Source: Armillaria gallica (Eukaryota; Basidiomycota; Agaricomycetes; Agaricales; Physalacriaceae). Taken from it: a stretch of DNA of 64,000 nucleotides. Positions 16,660-29,161 of the stretch are shown here, piece after piece; the stretch's first letter is position 1, and every line of letters starts with the position of its first letter. Below the pieces are notes generated by a model, which was not told the DNA's origin, searched no databases, and saw nothing but the letters and a program-made list of their open reading frames with translations. Location of the stretch: NCBI GenBank assembly GCA_037576215.1, contig JBANDB010000014.1:1116001-1180000 (forward strand). The letters run 5' to 3'. The position numbers and the translations under genes were made by a program.

Positions 16660-17936
16660 ATGGTCTCTGCAGACGACGTTCAGCGAGTCTTTCTTCAGGC
16701 GGTGCTCTCCAGAGGTGTTCTATCTGAGAATCTCGCAAAAATTCTTTGGGAACGCAGTATCGAAGTCGTTAAAGGTAATGTTTTTCATCACGGCATCGTG
16801 AGCAGATGCTCACGCGCTCAGTTCAGCTGCAGATGAGCATGTCGACATACAGTACACCGGATCAGATGCTTCTTGGGACGATTTTGTAGCCAAAGTAAAC
16901 AAATCACTCGACGCGTTGGATCTTGGATTTCGCCTCGTACAAGACGAGTTGACGGGGAAGAAGATGTATGTTCTGGTGCGTGTAAATACAGTCCATATGC
17001 CATTGCTCGAGCTCAGTAATCAAACAGGCCAACTTGAAGGACGACGAGGTGGCTCAGTTGGCTACGGACTACAGTGCCGGAGAGATTGCTTTCTTCAAGG
17101 CAGTCGTGAGTGCGCTCGTTTCAGGTCCTAGTGAGCTACATTGACGCGTTCACAGGTCGAGCAAATCATGTTAGCACCGCGTGAAGCATATTCAGTGTCG
17201 TCTCTTGCTGCGCTCCGCGAAGTTAGTCAAGTCAAACCAACCATGTCCAAGTCCCAGGCAGAAGACGTTTTGACAAGCTTAGTCGCCAACGGGTGGCTGC
17301 TCAAGAGCAAGTGAGCTGCAATCCTTTGTTGTCTTCCCAACTTCCTGACTGCCATTTATAGGCGGGGGAGATACTCCCTCTCTGTGCGCACGCAGCTGGA
17401 GCTACAGCCATATCTGAAAAATACATATCCCGATGATATTCTAGAATGCACTATCTGTCAGGAGGTATTCATCTTCTTTCTCTGTCGTTTCCACTTCAGC
17501 CCACCGGGATTTCCAGATGGTCACCAAAGGCTTTGCATGCCACACACCGAATTGCAAAGTTCGAGTGCATACATACTGTTTCACGCAAACACGGAGGCAT
17601 CGCAGTTCATGTCCTGCCTGCAACGTTGACTGGCCACGGAATGGCGGTAAACCGCTCTTATCTGTCGGTGAAGATGCAGCTAAAGAGGGTGATGACCAAC
17701 GGAGGCGGGCAAAGCATACCCCAGCACAAAGTGATGATGACAGTGATGAAGAGGAAGACGTGGATGCTTCGCAGGAGCAATCCCAGTCCCAGCCAAAACG
17801 TAGCCAAAGGACAAGGAAAGGAAAGGCTGTCAGAATGGAAGTGGATGAAGACGAGGATGTGAAAGATGAAGGTGATGACAACGACGACGAAAGTCCCAAG
17901 AAGAGTCAACCATCGAGACGCAGCTCTAGGAAGTAG
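16660..17936 (+). CDS. NSE1: Nse1, RING-like subunit of the Smc5-Smc6 DNA repair complex
   Basis: Subunit of the nuclear Smc5/6 complex, forming the Nse1-Nse3-Nse4 part. The N terminus (DVQRVFLQAVLSRGVLSE) matches the Nse1 start; winged-helix regions follow (AEDVLTSLVANGWLLK; GRYSLSVRTQLELQPYL). The C-terminal zinc-binding RING-like module is complete: LECTICQE, then GFACHTPNC, VHTYCF and SSCPACNVDWP. The tail is long, acidic and Ser-rich with basic patches (KRSQRTRKGKA), longer than in yeast. About six introns. I chose ATG 16660 because it begins just before the conserved block; upstream in-frame residues look non-coding. It converges on the AAA ATPase gene, with about 114 bp between stops. 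Confidence 0.88.
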
Positions 17937-18050
17937 TTAACATTCGCGCGTTGATAAATGTGCATTGTATTGTATGGTAAGGCGTATTTAAGTATGGCCT
18001 TTCTAATGATATCATGATAGACGTCAAATAATCCGATACAATACTCCCAA

Positions 18051-21000
18051 TTAATTACTCTCAGTGCCGCCGGATATCTTTGAAAGGGCGGTTGCGGGAA
18101 GAACTCTGCCATCTTCCTCCGCGAAGTTAGCGGGATCAGTGAAGCCAAAGCGGCCCTTGCCCCAGATCTGCCGTCGCTTGCGATCCCGCCTTCCTTCCCC
18201 AAATTCTTCATTCCACTTGCGCAGAGCTGCCAGCGTCCCTGTGGCTTCAGAAGAAGACGGCGTGATCTCCTTGAGCGCCTTAGCAAAATGGCGATGAGAT
18301 AATGTCCGTGTGACAGTCTCCCTCCTTCGGGCGTGGTCTCCGCAGACTCCGACTTGTTTTCCTCACTCTCCGGCTTGTTGGTCTCCACAGGCTCTGAACT
18401 ACTCTCCTCAGATACTGGCACCGACGACTCTTCAGGGTCAGTTTTTTTCTCCGTCTGGTCTTTGGTGTAGTCGTTTCAGTCGATACGTCAGTTGGAATAC
18501 TTGAATTATCAGCTGGTTGTGCAACCTTCGCCATTGCATTTGATACCAACCACGGTAATTCAACGTGCTCTTTGACAGCGTCGACAGCAGCAGAAACACA
18601 TAAATCTGTGTAAACATTTGATTGACGAAGAAAGAACTAAAACAATAGACGACGAACGCTTCAAATCAGATCCAGAAAAACTCTCTGTTTTTTTGGCCAG
18701 ATCCTTGATGTCGACATCAGCATCTAGTGCCTCGTGTCTCAACAAGATTTTTAGTATCTCTGTAATAGCATAAGCGCGTCGATAGGATGATCAGAAAATT
18801 GACGAGCCACAAACCTTCCCGCTCCTTTTCACCCGGAAGGTCCACGAGTAACCGGCGTGGTAGACGACGTAAAACGGCGTCATCCAGATCAAACGGTCGA
18901 TTTGTAGCACCGATAACAATGACATTAGAGTCCTTCAGTGTCTTCAAACCATCCATTTCCTGCATGAACTCGGTTATAACGCCACGGTAAGCGATAGAGC
19001 TGCCACTATCTCGGCCTGACGAACGAGCGCCGAGAAGAGCGTCAATTTCGTCCAGGAAAACAACACAAGGTGACAACTTTCGAGCAAGGGAGAAAACAGC
19101 CTTGACAAGCTTCTCGCCTTCTCCAACGTACTGTATGACAATGATGAGAGCCCTTAAAAGAATTGCAGGAGACGGCTCACCATGTCCATGACGTCTGAAG
19201 GAGACACGGCCATCATCCGACAGCCGGCTTCCTTGGCTAGTGCTCGAACGACGAGAGTCTTACCCGTTCCCGGAGGTCCAAATAGCAGACATCCAGTGAT
19301 GGTATGCTCTTTCAAGATGCCTTGCTGGAAGGCTTCCGGGTGTAGCAATGGAAGAGATACAATAGTCCTTACAGAGTCAATTGTATTTGTTGGAAGGTGA
19401 ACTTGGCTGAAGGTTGTGGGCATTGTAGCTAAAAGAGGTCAGCTATGAGTGAAGACAGTGATACAGTGTGCATTTACCTGTATTGACAATGCATGGTAAC
19501 AAGCGCTGTTCATGTCCATCAAGATCAGGATCGTTTTTCAGTCTATCCACTACTTCGTCGATGGACTCAGATTTCTCCTCCTCTTGATCTGGCTCGTCTT
19601 CATCCTCATCTTGGTCGTTTCTCGTTCGAGTAACGGGGAGAGCGTCTTTCATCCACGATTTCCGGAGATTCCTAGACAAACGATGGCCAGACCAAGCACG
19701 GGAGACTGCGTCCCAGGAGACAGATGTAGGCTCTAGTGACGGTCTTTCACCCTGAGCGGCTGCTGAACGATCTGCTACGACGCTTCCAACGGCACGGTCG
19801 GCAATGTGCCGAACAGTCATCCATAACTCTACCCGTTTCCCCCAGTCATCCCACATTCGCTCGTGATCAATCGCGGACTCTAGATCAGATTTTTCTGCGT
19901 CCACCGTGTTCTCTCCGTCCTCATCCTTCTCTGTCTCTCTTGTAAGGTGACTCTCAGCTCCTTCAGCGTCAAGAACGCCGCCTATGGCTCCTACAGCCAT
20001 GCGTATCGTCAATTCATTAATCTCCCTTCTCCGCGCTATCCGACAATCTCGTTCATCTGGAATTGAACGAACACTGGGAACGAGGATCGAAGTCCGGAAA
20101 AACGGTGATCTAGTGTCCGCAGAGTCTGAATTGCTTCGGTTTGATAGCCCTGGAAGACCGGGTAGAGGTATTGACATATTACTTCCAAGAACAATGACCT
20201 CAGGTCTCTTCGAATCCGACTCGTTGTTATCTTCGTTGACCAATGTTGGAAGTTCTTCTAGGATGGAAGCGTCGCCTTTTTCCCATTTTTTGAGTCGTCG
20301 GCGCAGCCGAGCCTCCCTAGCCTTGTCCGCGACTTCATCCTCACTCCAATCCGTCCGTCCGGGTTTAGGAGCAGAGGTGATTAGTGAAGCAGAAGGGTTG
20401 CGGTTCATCAGTAGACTCAGGATATTCGGACTTGGCGAGGAAGGAGGTACAAGGACTTCAGGCGGCGTTATTGGTGGTGTGATACCAAATATGATAGTCA
20501 TTGGATTGCATATAGGTGATGAGGGGGATGATATTGGACCGCGTCTACGTTGACGAACAGCTGTTAGGAGAGGACGGTACCAAGTAGATGAAGTCGGTGC
20601 CAATGTGGGGAAATCTCGAACGTAAATTATTCGAGGGGTAGAAGCAGGCTGATCGGAAGGTATGTTGACAAGTGCATCGAAGAACATCTTTGTTTTGTTC
20701 GGCGGTGTAATTTTTGAACTAGAGACTACCGCTGAACCCCGGGCGCTGGAAGGAGACATGAGCGTAACGGTCATTTGCCCGGATGAGAATGGGCCAGCGT
20801 CGTCATCTTCTTCTTCTTCAGCCATAGAAGAACGCGAAGGTGGTGTCATTGCAGCACGGAAATGCAGAGGATTCTTCGGTAGTTGAAGAAAGTTTGCAGC
20901 TTTTCAAGAAATTTCGTCAAGTCTGGAAGGGACTCAAAAAGCACAGCACGCACCTTTACCAAAGTCGCCCCATTCCCCTGCTGCGAGCTGTACTGCGTCA

Positions 21001-21590
21001 AGAACAACGACTTCAGAGCCAGTCCTACGTGCTAGCTCCCTCACGGTAGCATCAACCACATAGTCACCTCCCTCTATTGGACAATATAGTGCAAGCGTGG
21101 GTTCTGTAGGTGGTCCTTGAGGAGATGCATATACAGCACGATTCTGTGTTTGTGGATGAAGAGTGATATGGAGATTATTCAGGGCCTCCTCCAGGATTTC
21201 TGGCGGAGGCAAAGAAGCTGCACCTATAGGTTCACCATCTGGCAGCTCTGTCGGGGTCCATAGAATATCCAAGCCTGGCGGCAAATCGATGGATTCGATA
21301 GGTGGAGCTGGGGCCGCAGTGCTGTTGTTAGTTTTACGTCTAGAGGGCCGTTCCGGTTTTTCGGGAGGCGGGGGATCTGGAGAGGGATCCTTTGGCGGTT
21401 CCTGCAGCGATGAGGGTTCTCCTGGTGATGATGATGAAGACGACGACGATACCAGTCGAGTTCCAGTATTTTGACGTGGAATGCGTTCTTTCGCGTAGGA
21501 ACGGGCCAATCGAGGAGTAGAAGATAAATGGAGGCGCTTGACTGTCCTAATGAGAGACCTGGACCTTGGGATGAGTGATTGGGGCTGCAT
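18051..21590 (-). CDS. Mitochondrial-type AAA ATPase, Msp1/ATAD1-like module with long N-terminal region
   Basis: ATPase with one AAA module near the C terminus. Seen: Walker [21 protein letters not shown], Walker [16 protein letters not shown], sensor [20 protein letters not shown] with arginine-finger region [12 protein letters not shown], and the lid [18 protein letters not shown]. The N terminus ([20 protein letters not shown]) is basic and Ser/Leu-rich, like a mitochondrial presequence. Several hundred residues of partly disordered sequence separate it from the AAA module; no membrane helix is obvious. The C-terminal block ([20 protein letters not shown] and [18 protein letters not shown]) ends at TAA 18051. 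Exon borders at 18300-18560 are uncertain: the frame changes twice and more than one short intron choice works. A role in mitochondrial protein quality control is inferred from the AAA type only. Confidence 0.8.
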
Positions 21591-21752
21591 TAGCCGGAGC
21601 GTAACACAAGGAGATCCCGCTGACTTTTAACTTCAAATTTTGAAAGCGATCACGTGTTTACACTTCCCCGACTTTTTCAGATAAAATGTGTGAAGATTGT
21701 TCGAGATGAATATATAAATAATATGACTAGAATCCAGCAGAATGGAATAGAA

Positions 21753-22728
21753 TTATGACGCCTTTTCCTTCCTCGCCTTTGCCCTCTCCGCTAAATCAAC
21801 ACCCACAAGAATTTTAGATGCCTTCCATAGCTGAACCAGATTGATGATGTTCTTCAGTATGCAAACGGGAGCGCTCAGCCAGGCAACCAATTGCTGATAG
21901 GTCATCCCAACAAGGAAAGATGGAGTGCTCGGATGAAGCAAAAGTGTTATCGGCGTGTCGATCCATTTGACAAGATAAAGCGCAACGTAAAATAGTTCGT
22001 TCCCAGCGCAGACCAGGAAGAGTGTGCGCTTTAATGTGGTAAGGCATGCAGTCACAAAAGGAGAAGTCAGTACTCACTCTGTCATTATAGTAGAGCCAAA
22101 GAATTCGGCTAACATCACTCGTAACCAGCTTGTGACTAGACGAGCCAGTGATTATGGAACTACGGACGAATATCAAGAACGAGTAGTTGAATCAGGCTGA
22201 AAAGCGCACCTGTACATGTGCATATAGTGGCTTGAAAAGTCCAATGCTATGAGGAACTGGAACAAGACGGCGTAGGTCGGATACGCGGAGGCTAGATAAC
22301 ACAACAGACATGATGTCGCACATCTATCGTCATTTCAGTACGGTTTCAAGTTTTCGCGCAAAGGACTCACCGGTCCGTAACCATGTCCAGAACAGCACCA
22401 AATTTCGAAGACTGGTTCAGTGCGCGGGCAGCATAGCCGTCTGCAACATCCAGTATACTTGAGATGCCATACAAGATACTGGAATAGATGGGGTGATAGC
22501 TCATATAGTGAAGAGACACGGCCGCAAGAATGACTCTCAAGTAGCCTGCAGTGCTGTTGTAAGCGCCGCATGATCCATGTGACATTATTAAAACGTACCG
22601 ATGATGTTGGGCACGAATAGAAACACGTTTTCCGAGTAGGTCTGCGCGGTCGCAAGATCAACAGCTGCCTTTGCGTCCACGACACTCAAAGCGCTCTTTT
22701 TCCGCTTTTGCGAGGCCTTGGGAGTCAT
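21753..22728 (-). CDS. PIS1: CDP-diacylglycerol-inositol 3-phosphatidyltransferase (phosphatidylinositol synthase)
   Basis: ER membrane enzyme that makes phosphatidylinositol from CDP-diacylglycerol and myo-inositol. The CDP-alcohol phosphotransferase motif is intact: DVADGYAARALNQSSKFGAV followed by LDMVTDR. Family blocks include VFLFVPNIIGYLRV, LDFSSHYMHMYS and LYYNDRTLFLVCAGNELFYV. The N terminus is a short basic cytosolic stretch (MTPKASQKRKKSALS). The C terminus has hydrophobic segments and ends KARKEKAS, a dilysine-like basic tail common in ER proteins. About five introns. ATG 22728 was preferred over an upstream in-frame ATG because upstream sequence lacks family similarity. It is 162 bp downstream of the AAA gene start, on the same strand. 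Confidence 0.93.
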
Positions 22729-22950
22729 GTTTCCGTAAAGTCTGAGAGCGAGAACCGAGACGTGGTGGTGCAAGGTGGTGGAACGGCGCAACTAGGTCGA
22801 AAAAGACGGACAACAGCAGACCCGGCGGCACTAGACAAATATGGATGTGTCAGTTTCCCTTATCTTATCGCAACGTGAGTCAGAAATTTCTCAAATCCAA
22901 ATTTTGCTCCCTGTCTGTCACTTGTATTCTCGGAAAACAACTCGTACACC
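22729..22950. promoter_or_regulatory. Short divergent promoter region, PIS1 / asparagine synthetase
   Basis: A 222-bp gap between divergent start codons must contain both promoters and both 5' leaders. A small upstream ATG frame begins at 22841 on the plus strand. No known transcription-factor site is assigned. Confidence 0.4.
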
Positions 22951-25278
22951 ATGTGTGGAATTTGTGCTGTCTATGGACTCGAAAAACCGGCGTCGGAACG
23001 CGCCCACTTCATCGCACTCTCAAAGCGGATCCGCCATCGTGGCCCTGACTGGTCGGGCTGCTTTGTGGGCAAAGAAAGTGTCTTGGTGCACGAACGACTA
23101 GCCATTGTCGGGGTTGGTCAGTAGTTCCTTAATTTTTGTCGATGTATATCTCATTTCTTGGAAGATACTGGTGCTCAACCTTTAACTAGCCAGGATGGGA
23201 AGCTGATCTTGACCGTGAACGGCGAGATCTACAACCATATCGCCTTGCGTTCATCCTTGAAACAGCAATACAAGTTCAAGACTCATTCTGATTGTGAAGT
23301 TATCATTCCACTGGTGATTTTCTTTGCCATCCGGCCGCAATTTCCTCTGACACAGCTGACAGTATCAAGAGCATGGCAAAGATCTTTGCAACATGCTCGA
23401 CGGAATGTTTTCTTTCGTTCTTCTCGACGAGTCAGTCACCCCCAGTCGCATTATTGCCTCACGGGACCCTATCGGTATCACCACCCTGTATCAAGGCTGG
23501 AGTTCCAAGCGTCCCGAAGCAGTATATTTCGCATCCGAACTCAAAGCCATTGTTGACGAATGCGACAAAATCATTTCGTTTCCCCCCGGTCACGTCTACG
23601 ATAGTCGCGACGGCACAACGACGCGATACTACCACCCGACTTGGTGGCATGGGGACGATGAGGGTCCCACCGCTACAATTCCAACAACACCTGCCGATCT
23701 CACACATCTCCGTGAATCTCTGGAAGCTGCGGTACGGAAACGGTTGATGTCCGAAGTCCCATATGGTGTCTTGCTTAGTGGCGGACTTGATAGCAGCTTA
23801 ATTGCTTCTATCGCGGCCAGAGAGACAGAGAAAGTCGCACAGGCCCATTTCGACGCTCGGAAACGAAAAGTTCAAGAGGCTGTCAGTGGGCCGCCTACCC
23901 CGAATGGCTTCGTAACAGAAGAAGGTTCATCTGGTCCTCAATATGACATTTAGACACTGACTTGTTTCTTCAGCCACGTTAACATCATGGCCCCAGCTGC
24001 ATTCGTTTTCCATCGGCCTCGAAAATTCCCCTGATCTTCTTGCTGCAAGGAAGGCCGCCCATTATCTTGGAACCGTGCACCATGAGTACGTCTTCACGGT
24101 TCAGGAAGGTTTAGACGCCATCCCGGAAGTGATCTATCACCTGGAGACTTACGATGTCACCACTGTCCGTGCAAGCACTCCAATGTACCTCTTGAGCCGA
24201 AAAATCAAGGCCATGGGTGTCAAAATGGTCCTCAGCGGAGAGGGAAGCGACGAAATTTTAGGAGGTATGTTGTGTCCGCCTACGACAGAGAGTGATCACT
24301 GATGCACTCGCTAGGTTATCTCTACTTCCACGCCGCCCCTGACAGGGCCGCATTCCACCAGGAGTGCGTGCGACGTGTGAAGAATCTGCATACTTCTGAT
24401 TGCCTTCGAGCGAACAAGTCAGTTCAGCGTCCCTGCCTATTGATGCATTCAAATAGCTAATGATCTACAAGATCGACGATGGCCTGGGGACTTGAAGCCC
24501 GTGTGCCTTTTCTCGATAAGGCCTTTCTTGAAGTCGCTATGAACATCGACCCAAAAGAAAAGATGTTCAACAAGGGTACCAGCCAAGAATTCGACGAGGA
24601 CGGGTGTCCAAAGATGGAAAAAGTGTGTTTTTATCGGTCTGGCAAAGACTGACAGTTGCTGAGAATGTCATGGGTTTCCAGTATATCCTTCGAAAAGCAT
24701 TTGATTGTGCACCAGATGGCAAGGTACGTGTAGTTGACACGTGCTGCTAAATGTTTCTCAACGCATCTATTTCACCCCAGCCTTACTTGCCTAAATCCAT
24801 CCTCTGGCGGCAGAAGGAGCAATTCTCCGATGGTGTGGGATACTCGTGGATTGATGGGTATGCCCGAATCGTCTTGGTTCTTGCCCTCCACAATATTTAT
24901 GCACCTTTCTCTACAGTATAAAAGATCATGCCGCGTCTGTAGTTTCCGATGAGGCCTTTGCCAAGCGAGCTGAACGTTGGCTGGAGGGCACGCCTGATAC
25001 GAAGGAAGCTTATTACATTCGGGACATTTTTGATGGTGCGTTCCAAATCACATTTCGTTCCCGTGCCATCCTCATCATCACCAGGTCTCTTCCCGAGCGA
25101 GGCTGCTGCCAAAACTGCTGTGCGGTAAGTCAATGCTGCCCCTCTTGATTACACTTCTAGACTCAACCACCCTTGTAGCTGGATACCCCGCGGCGACTGG
25201 GGCTGCGCATCGGACCCATCTGGTCGAAGCGTCAGTATCCACAACGCGGCATACCAAAGCAGTGAAGGTAGTGATTGA
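22951..25278 (+). CDS. ASN1: Asparagine synthetase (glutamine-hydrolysing)
   Basis: Cytosolic enzyme that makes asparagine from aspartate, glutamine and ATP. The start [13 protein letters not shown] places the catalytic cysteine at residue 2, as required for the Ntn-type glutaminase domain. Seen in order: [48 protein letters not shown], then the synthetase domain with the ATP pyrophosphatase loop [37 protein letters not shown] and [19 protein letters not shown]. The last exon reads [20 protein letters not shown] and ends at 25278. About nine introns. The length (about 590 residues) and all catalytic motifs are normal. It converges on the RhoGEF gene, with about 377 bp between stops. Confidence 0.94.
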
Positions 25279-25655
25279 AAGAGGCCCAAAGCAGCATAGT
25301 GATACAGCCCAAATCTAAGTAGAGTGTAAGAAGGAGAGAAATATATATGATAGTTCGTATATTGAACCTGTGGGGTATTTGGCCATTGACGAAATTACCA
25401 AGAGAGAGAAAAGACTGAGGGAACGTATCGTAAGCGTAAACATCGATATAGCAGATATGTAAGCGAAAAGCATTCAAAGGAGAGTCAAGGCAAATACTTG
25501 TACCCACCGCACCGGTATATATAATGTATGAGAGTTTAATAGTAAATGATGAGGATGCAATGAGGGTGAAGGGTGGGATCGCCGGGGAGATGAGGGAATG
25601 CCAGAGCAGGTACGCACAACATAAGAGAGTAGGAAACAAGATGGTTATGGAGCCT
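25279..25655. other. Convergent 3' intergenic region, ASN1 / RhoGEF
   Basis: A/T-rich spacer between converging stops, with TATATATGA-like tracts that fit 3' end formation on both strands. No gene seen. Confidence 0.35.
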
Positions 25656-28600
25656 TCAAGTGTTATTCAGAGACGGATCTTTCGCAAGCATCTGACGATA
25701 TAGGCCTACCCCAGAGTCCTCGGATGGTGCGGGCGACGCTACAGTCTTGGGCTGCACAGCACTTTTAGAGCTAACAGCTGCACTTGTCTGTGACGTATTC
25801 CGCACTCTAGTTTTATGCTGCACGTTCCTCGTGCTCGCATTCCACTCTGGGCGAGTCACCGTAGATTTCATATCGTCATGTCTCCGTGATGCGGGTGTCG
25901 TCGCTCCCGTTCGTCGACTGGGTGCGCGCGCCGTCGGAGACCCATCTGACACCAATCGGGAGCCAAATTTCGCGTTGGCAGATGATTCGCGGCCGTACGA
26001 AGGTGTGCCCCCTCGTCGTGGGTTCGCCACCGCTAGGCGGCCTTTGATGACGGGTTTCTGGACCGTTACTTTGTCCGCTCCCCAGTAAGAAAAGCTCATC
26101 TTGCTTTTTCGATCTGAGTCATCCGAGTCCATACCTCCATCTTCATCGTCGGCCGGTAGAGGGACGATTCGAGGCTGATGCACCTGTGCACGAGTGCGAG
26201 CGACACTAAATTCATTATACATAAGTTTACGGAGGCGTTAAACCAGTTGAGTAAGAGAAACTTACTCCTCCATTGATACAACACCCTCTCTAGGCTTCGC
26301 GACGTCCCCGATTGCCCAATTCTCTATCTGTAAGTATGTCAACAATTTCCTTCATTTATCAGACTGCTTTAGAGTAGACAGACAGACCTTTATGAACTTG
26401 TACAGATTCCGGGGTTTAGTATGAGAGTTTCGCCTCCCTGTTGTGGCGTACTTTGCCTTTCCTTGCATCTCCGGCATACTCGTCGTTCGGGAGTTAGTCG
26501 GTGCCGCCAATGGTAGACTCGTTGTTCCCGTCCGCTGGCATTGCAGCACGACATCATTAAACACTACCAACCACATATCCTTCTTCCCCGGACTTCCCAA
26601 CACGTCGCTCAGTCGCTTAAATGAGCTCTTCCCTCTCACTCCGCCCGGTGTTGGCGACGACGCCTTAAGTGGCGGACCCTGCAGTGACGGTGGGCATTGC
26701 TTCTCCTCCACCAACACTCTCGATGGCTTTGGTAGAGCCAACTGTCGTACCTTATCGAGTCCCTCGATCCTTGCGAAGACATCTCTGGTCTTGTCCCTCT
26801 CCTCCTTCTGTATTTTCTCATCTTCTATACTCCTCACAATCGCCTCAACCTCGGCCACCATCTGCAGGGTGCTCTCGTACTCAAACGTACTCGGATCCGT
26901 ATGGAACAGCAGATTTTGGAAGAGGAGGGGGTACTTTAGCAGCCTCTGGAAAGGTTTTGAAAGTGTTATCGCCAGACCAGTTTCGCCCTTCTCACTGGAA
27001 TTCTCCTCAAGCTTTTGGAGAAACTTGCACACTTTATTCCAATCCGCTACGTCCTGGTTCTTTGGTTTCTTATTCGACACGTTGGATAGAGCGTTATCAA
27101 CCTGTCCCAGAGCCCGTTCGAGGTGTAGGACATAAGTCGCGTACCCGTGGAAAATATCCGCCTTCCAAAGATGCCGATCAGTAAATTTGCATGGAACATA
27201 TCTGATGAACTCACATTCGACACAAACACGTCGGCTAACGTCCTTACGAGCGGGTATTGGTCGTCATATCGCTTCTTCAAACTCTCCGATAGTCGCTTGT
27301 GACCATCTAGAACGCCGCTATCGACAACCTCCAGACAAATCCGAAGATCTTCGGGCAACTGATGTGGCGCAATCGCATCACCGAAAGGGTTAGTACCCGT
27401 CTCGCTCTTCTTGAATTTGCGTAACATCCCTGACTTTACCGTGGGGCTTGACGCTTTGGAATGACTGACGTGTCGTTCCCGCTCCCGCTCGACCACTATG
27501 GATTGCCTGCCTAATGACTGGGTAGACTGGTTGGCCCGTGCGGGGGGAGGAAGGGATTGATGGGATCGTGTTGGGAACGGAACCGACGTGCCGGGTTTCG
27601 CAGCAGTCCGTGTGACCGTACCGCGATAGGGTGAGCGTGGATGGTTGTGTTTTGAAGCCTGGCTTGTCGTGCCGTTCTTCCGCGGAGTATTGAATGCCCT
27701 CCCCATTTGATCGTCCCCCTCATCTTCCTCGTCACTATCTAATGATTCAGTTTCGATGTTAGGAGTCCGTGAGTGCGCTTCAGCCGAAGGTGTGGGGGAC
27801 ATGAAGCGTGCCGCAATGGGAGGTAGATGGTCAATAGATTCTGTTGGTGAATCGGTGCGGAAGTAGTCGTAATCGAGGTTAGGCGTCGACGCTGCAGACA
27901 GCGGGGTATTTGTTGACGGTGCGGAAAAAGGATGCAGAAGGGGGTCAATAAATGTGTCTTTCATTTTTACCAGTTCTTGGACATATCTGTGACGCATTTG
28001 TTAAACAGAAGCTTAAGAAACATTTCTATGACGCACCTTTCCTCACTGGAAATTATTTCAAACAATACTTCTTGACGCGTACGTTCTCTCGAACCAAGGT
28101 TGGATACAAGGTCTTCTTCCGTGACCTCACTCCAAGAAGCAGCGGCGAGAATTCTGCTCCCACTAGTGTTCTCCGTCATCTGGGAATATGGCGAGGAAGA
28201 CCTGAGCGATGGAGCTGAGGCGTCAGGTCTATGAAGATATGGAGAGACGGCGCGAGTGGAGGCGGCTTTGCCCTTGCCCAAGGAGCCTAGATCTGTTTTG
28301 GACGATGAGGCACCTGAGGGAGTGGGGCCTCGTGGCTCTTTGTGTGTAGCCTGGAATCGCGATACGTTTGTCTTAATTGGAGCGGAAAGGGGAGCTGCTG
28401 GAGGTGACTCAGGGAGGGGGCGATCAAAGTTGGCAGGCGTTGGAGGAGGCGAGATGAAAGCGACCTTTTTCTGCACCTCGGAAGCAGTAGCTGTATACAC
28501 GCTGCCGTTGGGATAACCCGATCCGTTCTGTTTCCTCTGGCCGCGACCTAAAATATCGATATCCTGACGAGGAGAAATAGCACGAAGGGGCAAGTCGGGA

Positions 28601-28902
28601 AGAGGGTCTTCAGCACGCGAGGGGGTGGGAGAAGTCACAGAAGGCGTCGGCGTCGTCGACGTCGTCGGTGAAGGGTCGTCGCTGAGATTTCTGGGAGTGA
28701 GCTGGGACGAGAATTGATCTGGAACAAGCTCGGGAAGCGGCTTGAAATTAGCGTAGGAAGTCGGGGTATTAGAGGCTGTCCTCTGGGACTCCTCTGGGGG
28801 CCAAGGACGCAATGGAGGGAGCTTTTCCTTCGGAATGGGTAATGAATCTCGTTCCTTGTCCTTGCTACTGCCAATATGCAGGCGCGACAAGAAAGCCTTC
28901 AT
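25656..28902 (-). CDS. DH-domain Rho guanine nucleotide exchange factor with a long insert in the DH domain
   Basis: Predicted activator of a Rho/Cdc42-type GTPase. The N-terminal 290 residues are disordered and Pro/Ser-rich. The DH domain begins TRQEVLFEIISSEERYVQEL and VKMKDTFIDPLL, is then interrupted by about 190 low-complexity residues (with DSDEEDEGDDQM and SHSKASSPTVKSG), and resumes at PEDLRICLEVVDSGVLDGHK and RLSESLKKRYDD. Its core continues with KPFQRLLKYPLLFQNLLFHT, the diagnostic DH helix. A PH-like region follows: GKKDMWLVVFNDVVLQCQRT and PRNLYKFIKIENWAIGDVAK. The C terminus is disordered and Ser/Arg-rich. About seven introns. The start at 28902 is the first ATG before the disordered region. 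The target GTPase cannot be read from the sequence. Confidence 0.85.
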
Positions 28903-29161
28903 GAGTATTTGAGATCAGTATCTATGGACAATTTAAGTGAATGTGAATTGAGCTTGAATGATGCAATGGTAAGCAAAGCAAGGACGACGATGGCGCAGCA
29001 GATGGAAGAGGAAGAAAACGTGGGCGGTGAAGCAGGACAGGCCGTGGTATCGTGGTCGTGAAATGCAAGGCAGAATACAGTCAAAGGAAGCAAAGCTAAC
29101 CTAAGCTAACCAAAGCTATAACGGTCACGATGGTTAACGCCTGTAATCCAAACAACGCCTC

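Noticed and set aside
18300..18560. Apparent frameshift in the AAA ATPase C-terminal region
   Set aside because: Short introns with GT..AG ends can restore frame in more than one way, so no disrupting change is needed.
20000..20553. 189-codon plus-strand frame with Ser/Arg-rich text
   Set aside because: Antisense shadow of the AAA ATPase exon; no family similarity.
26443..27135. 230-codon open frame on the plus strand
   Set aside because: It is the antisense of RhoGEF exons, whose minus-strand frame has clear DH motifs.
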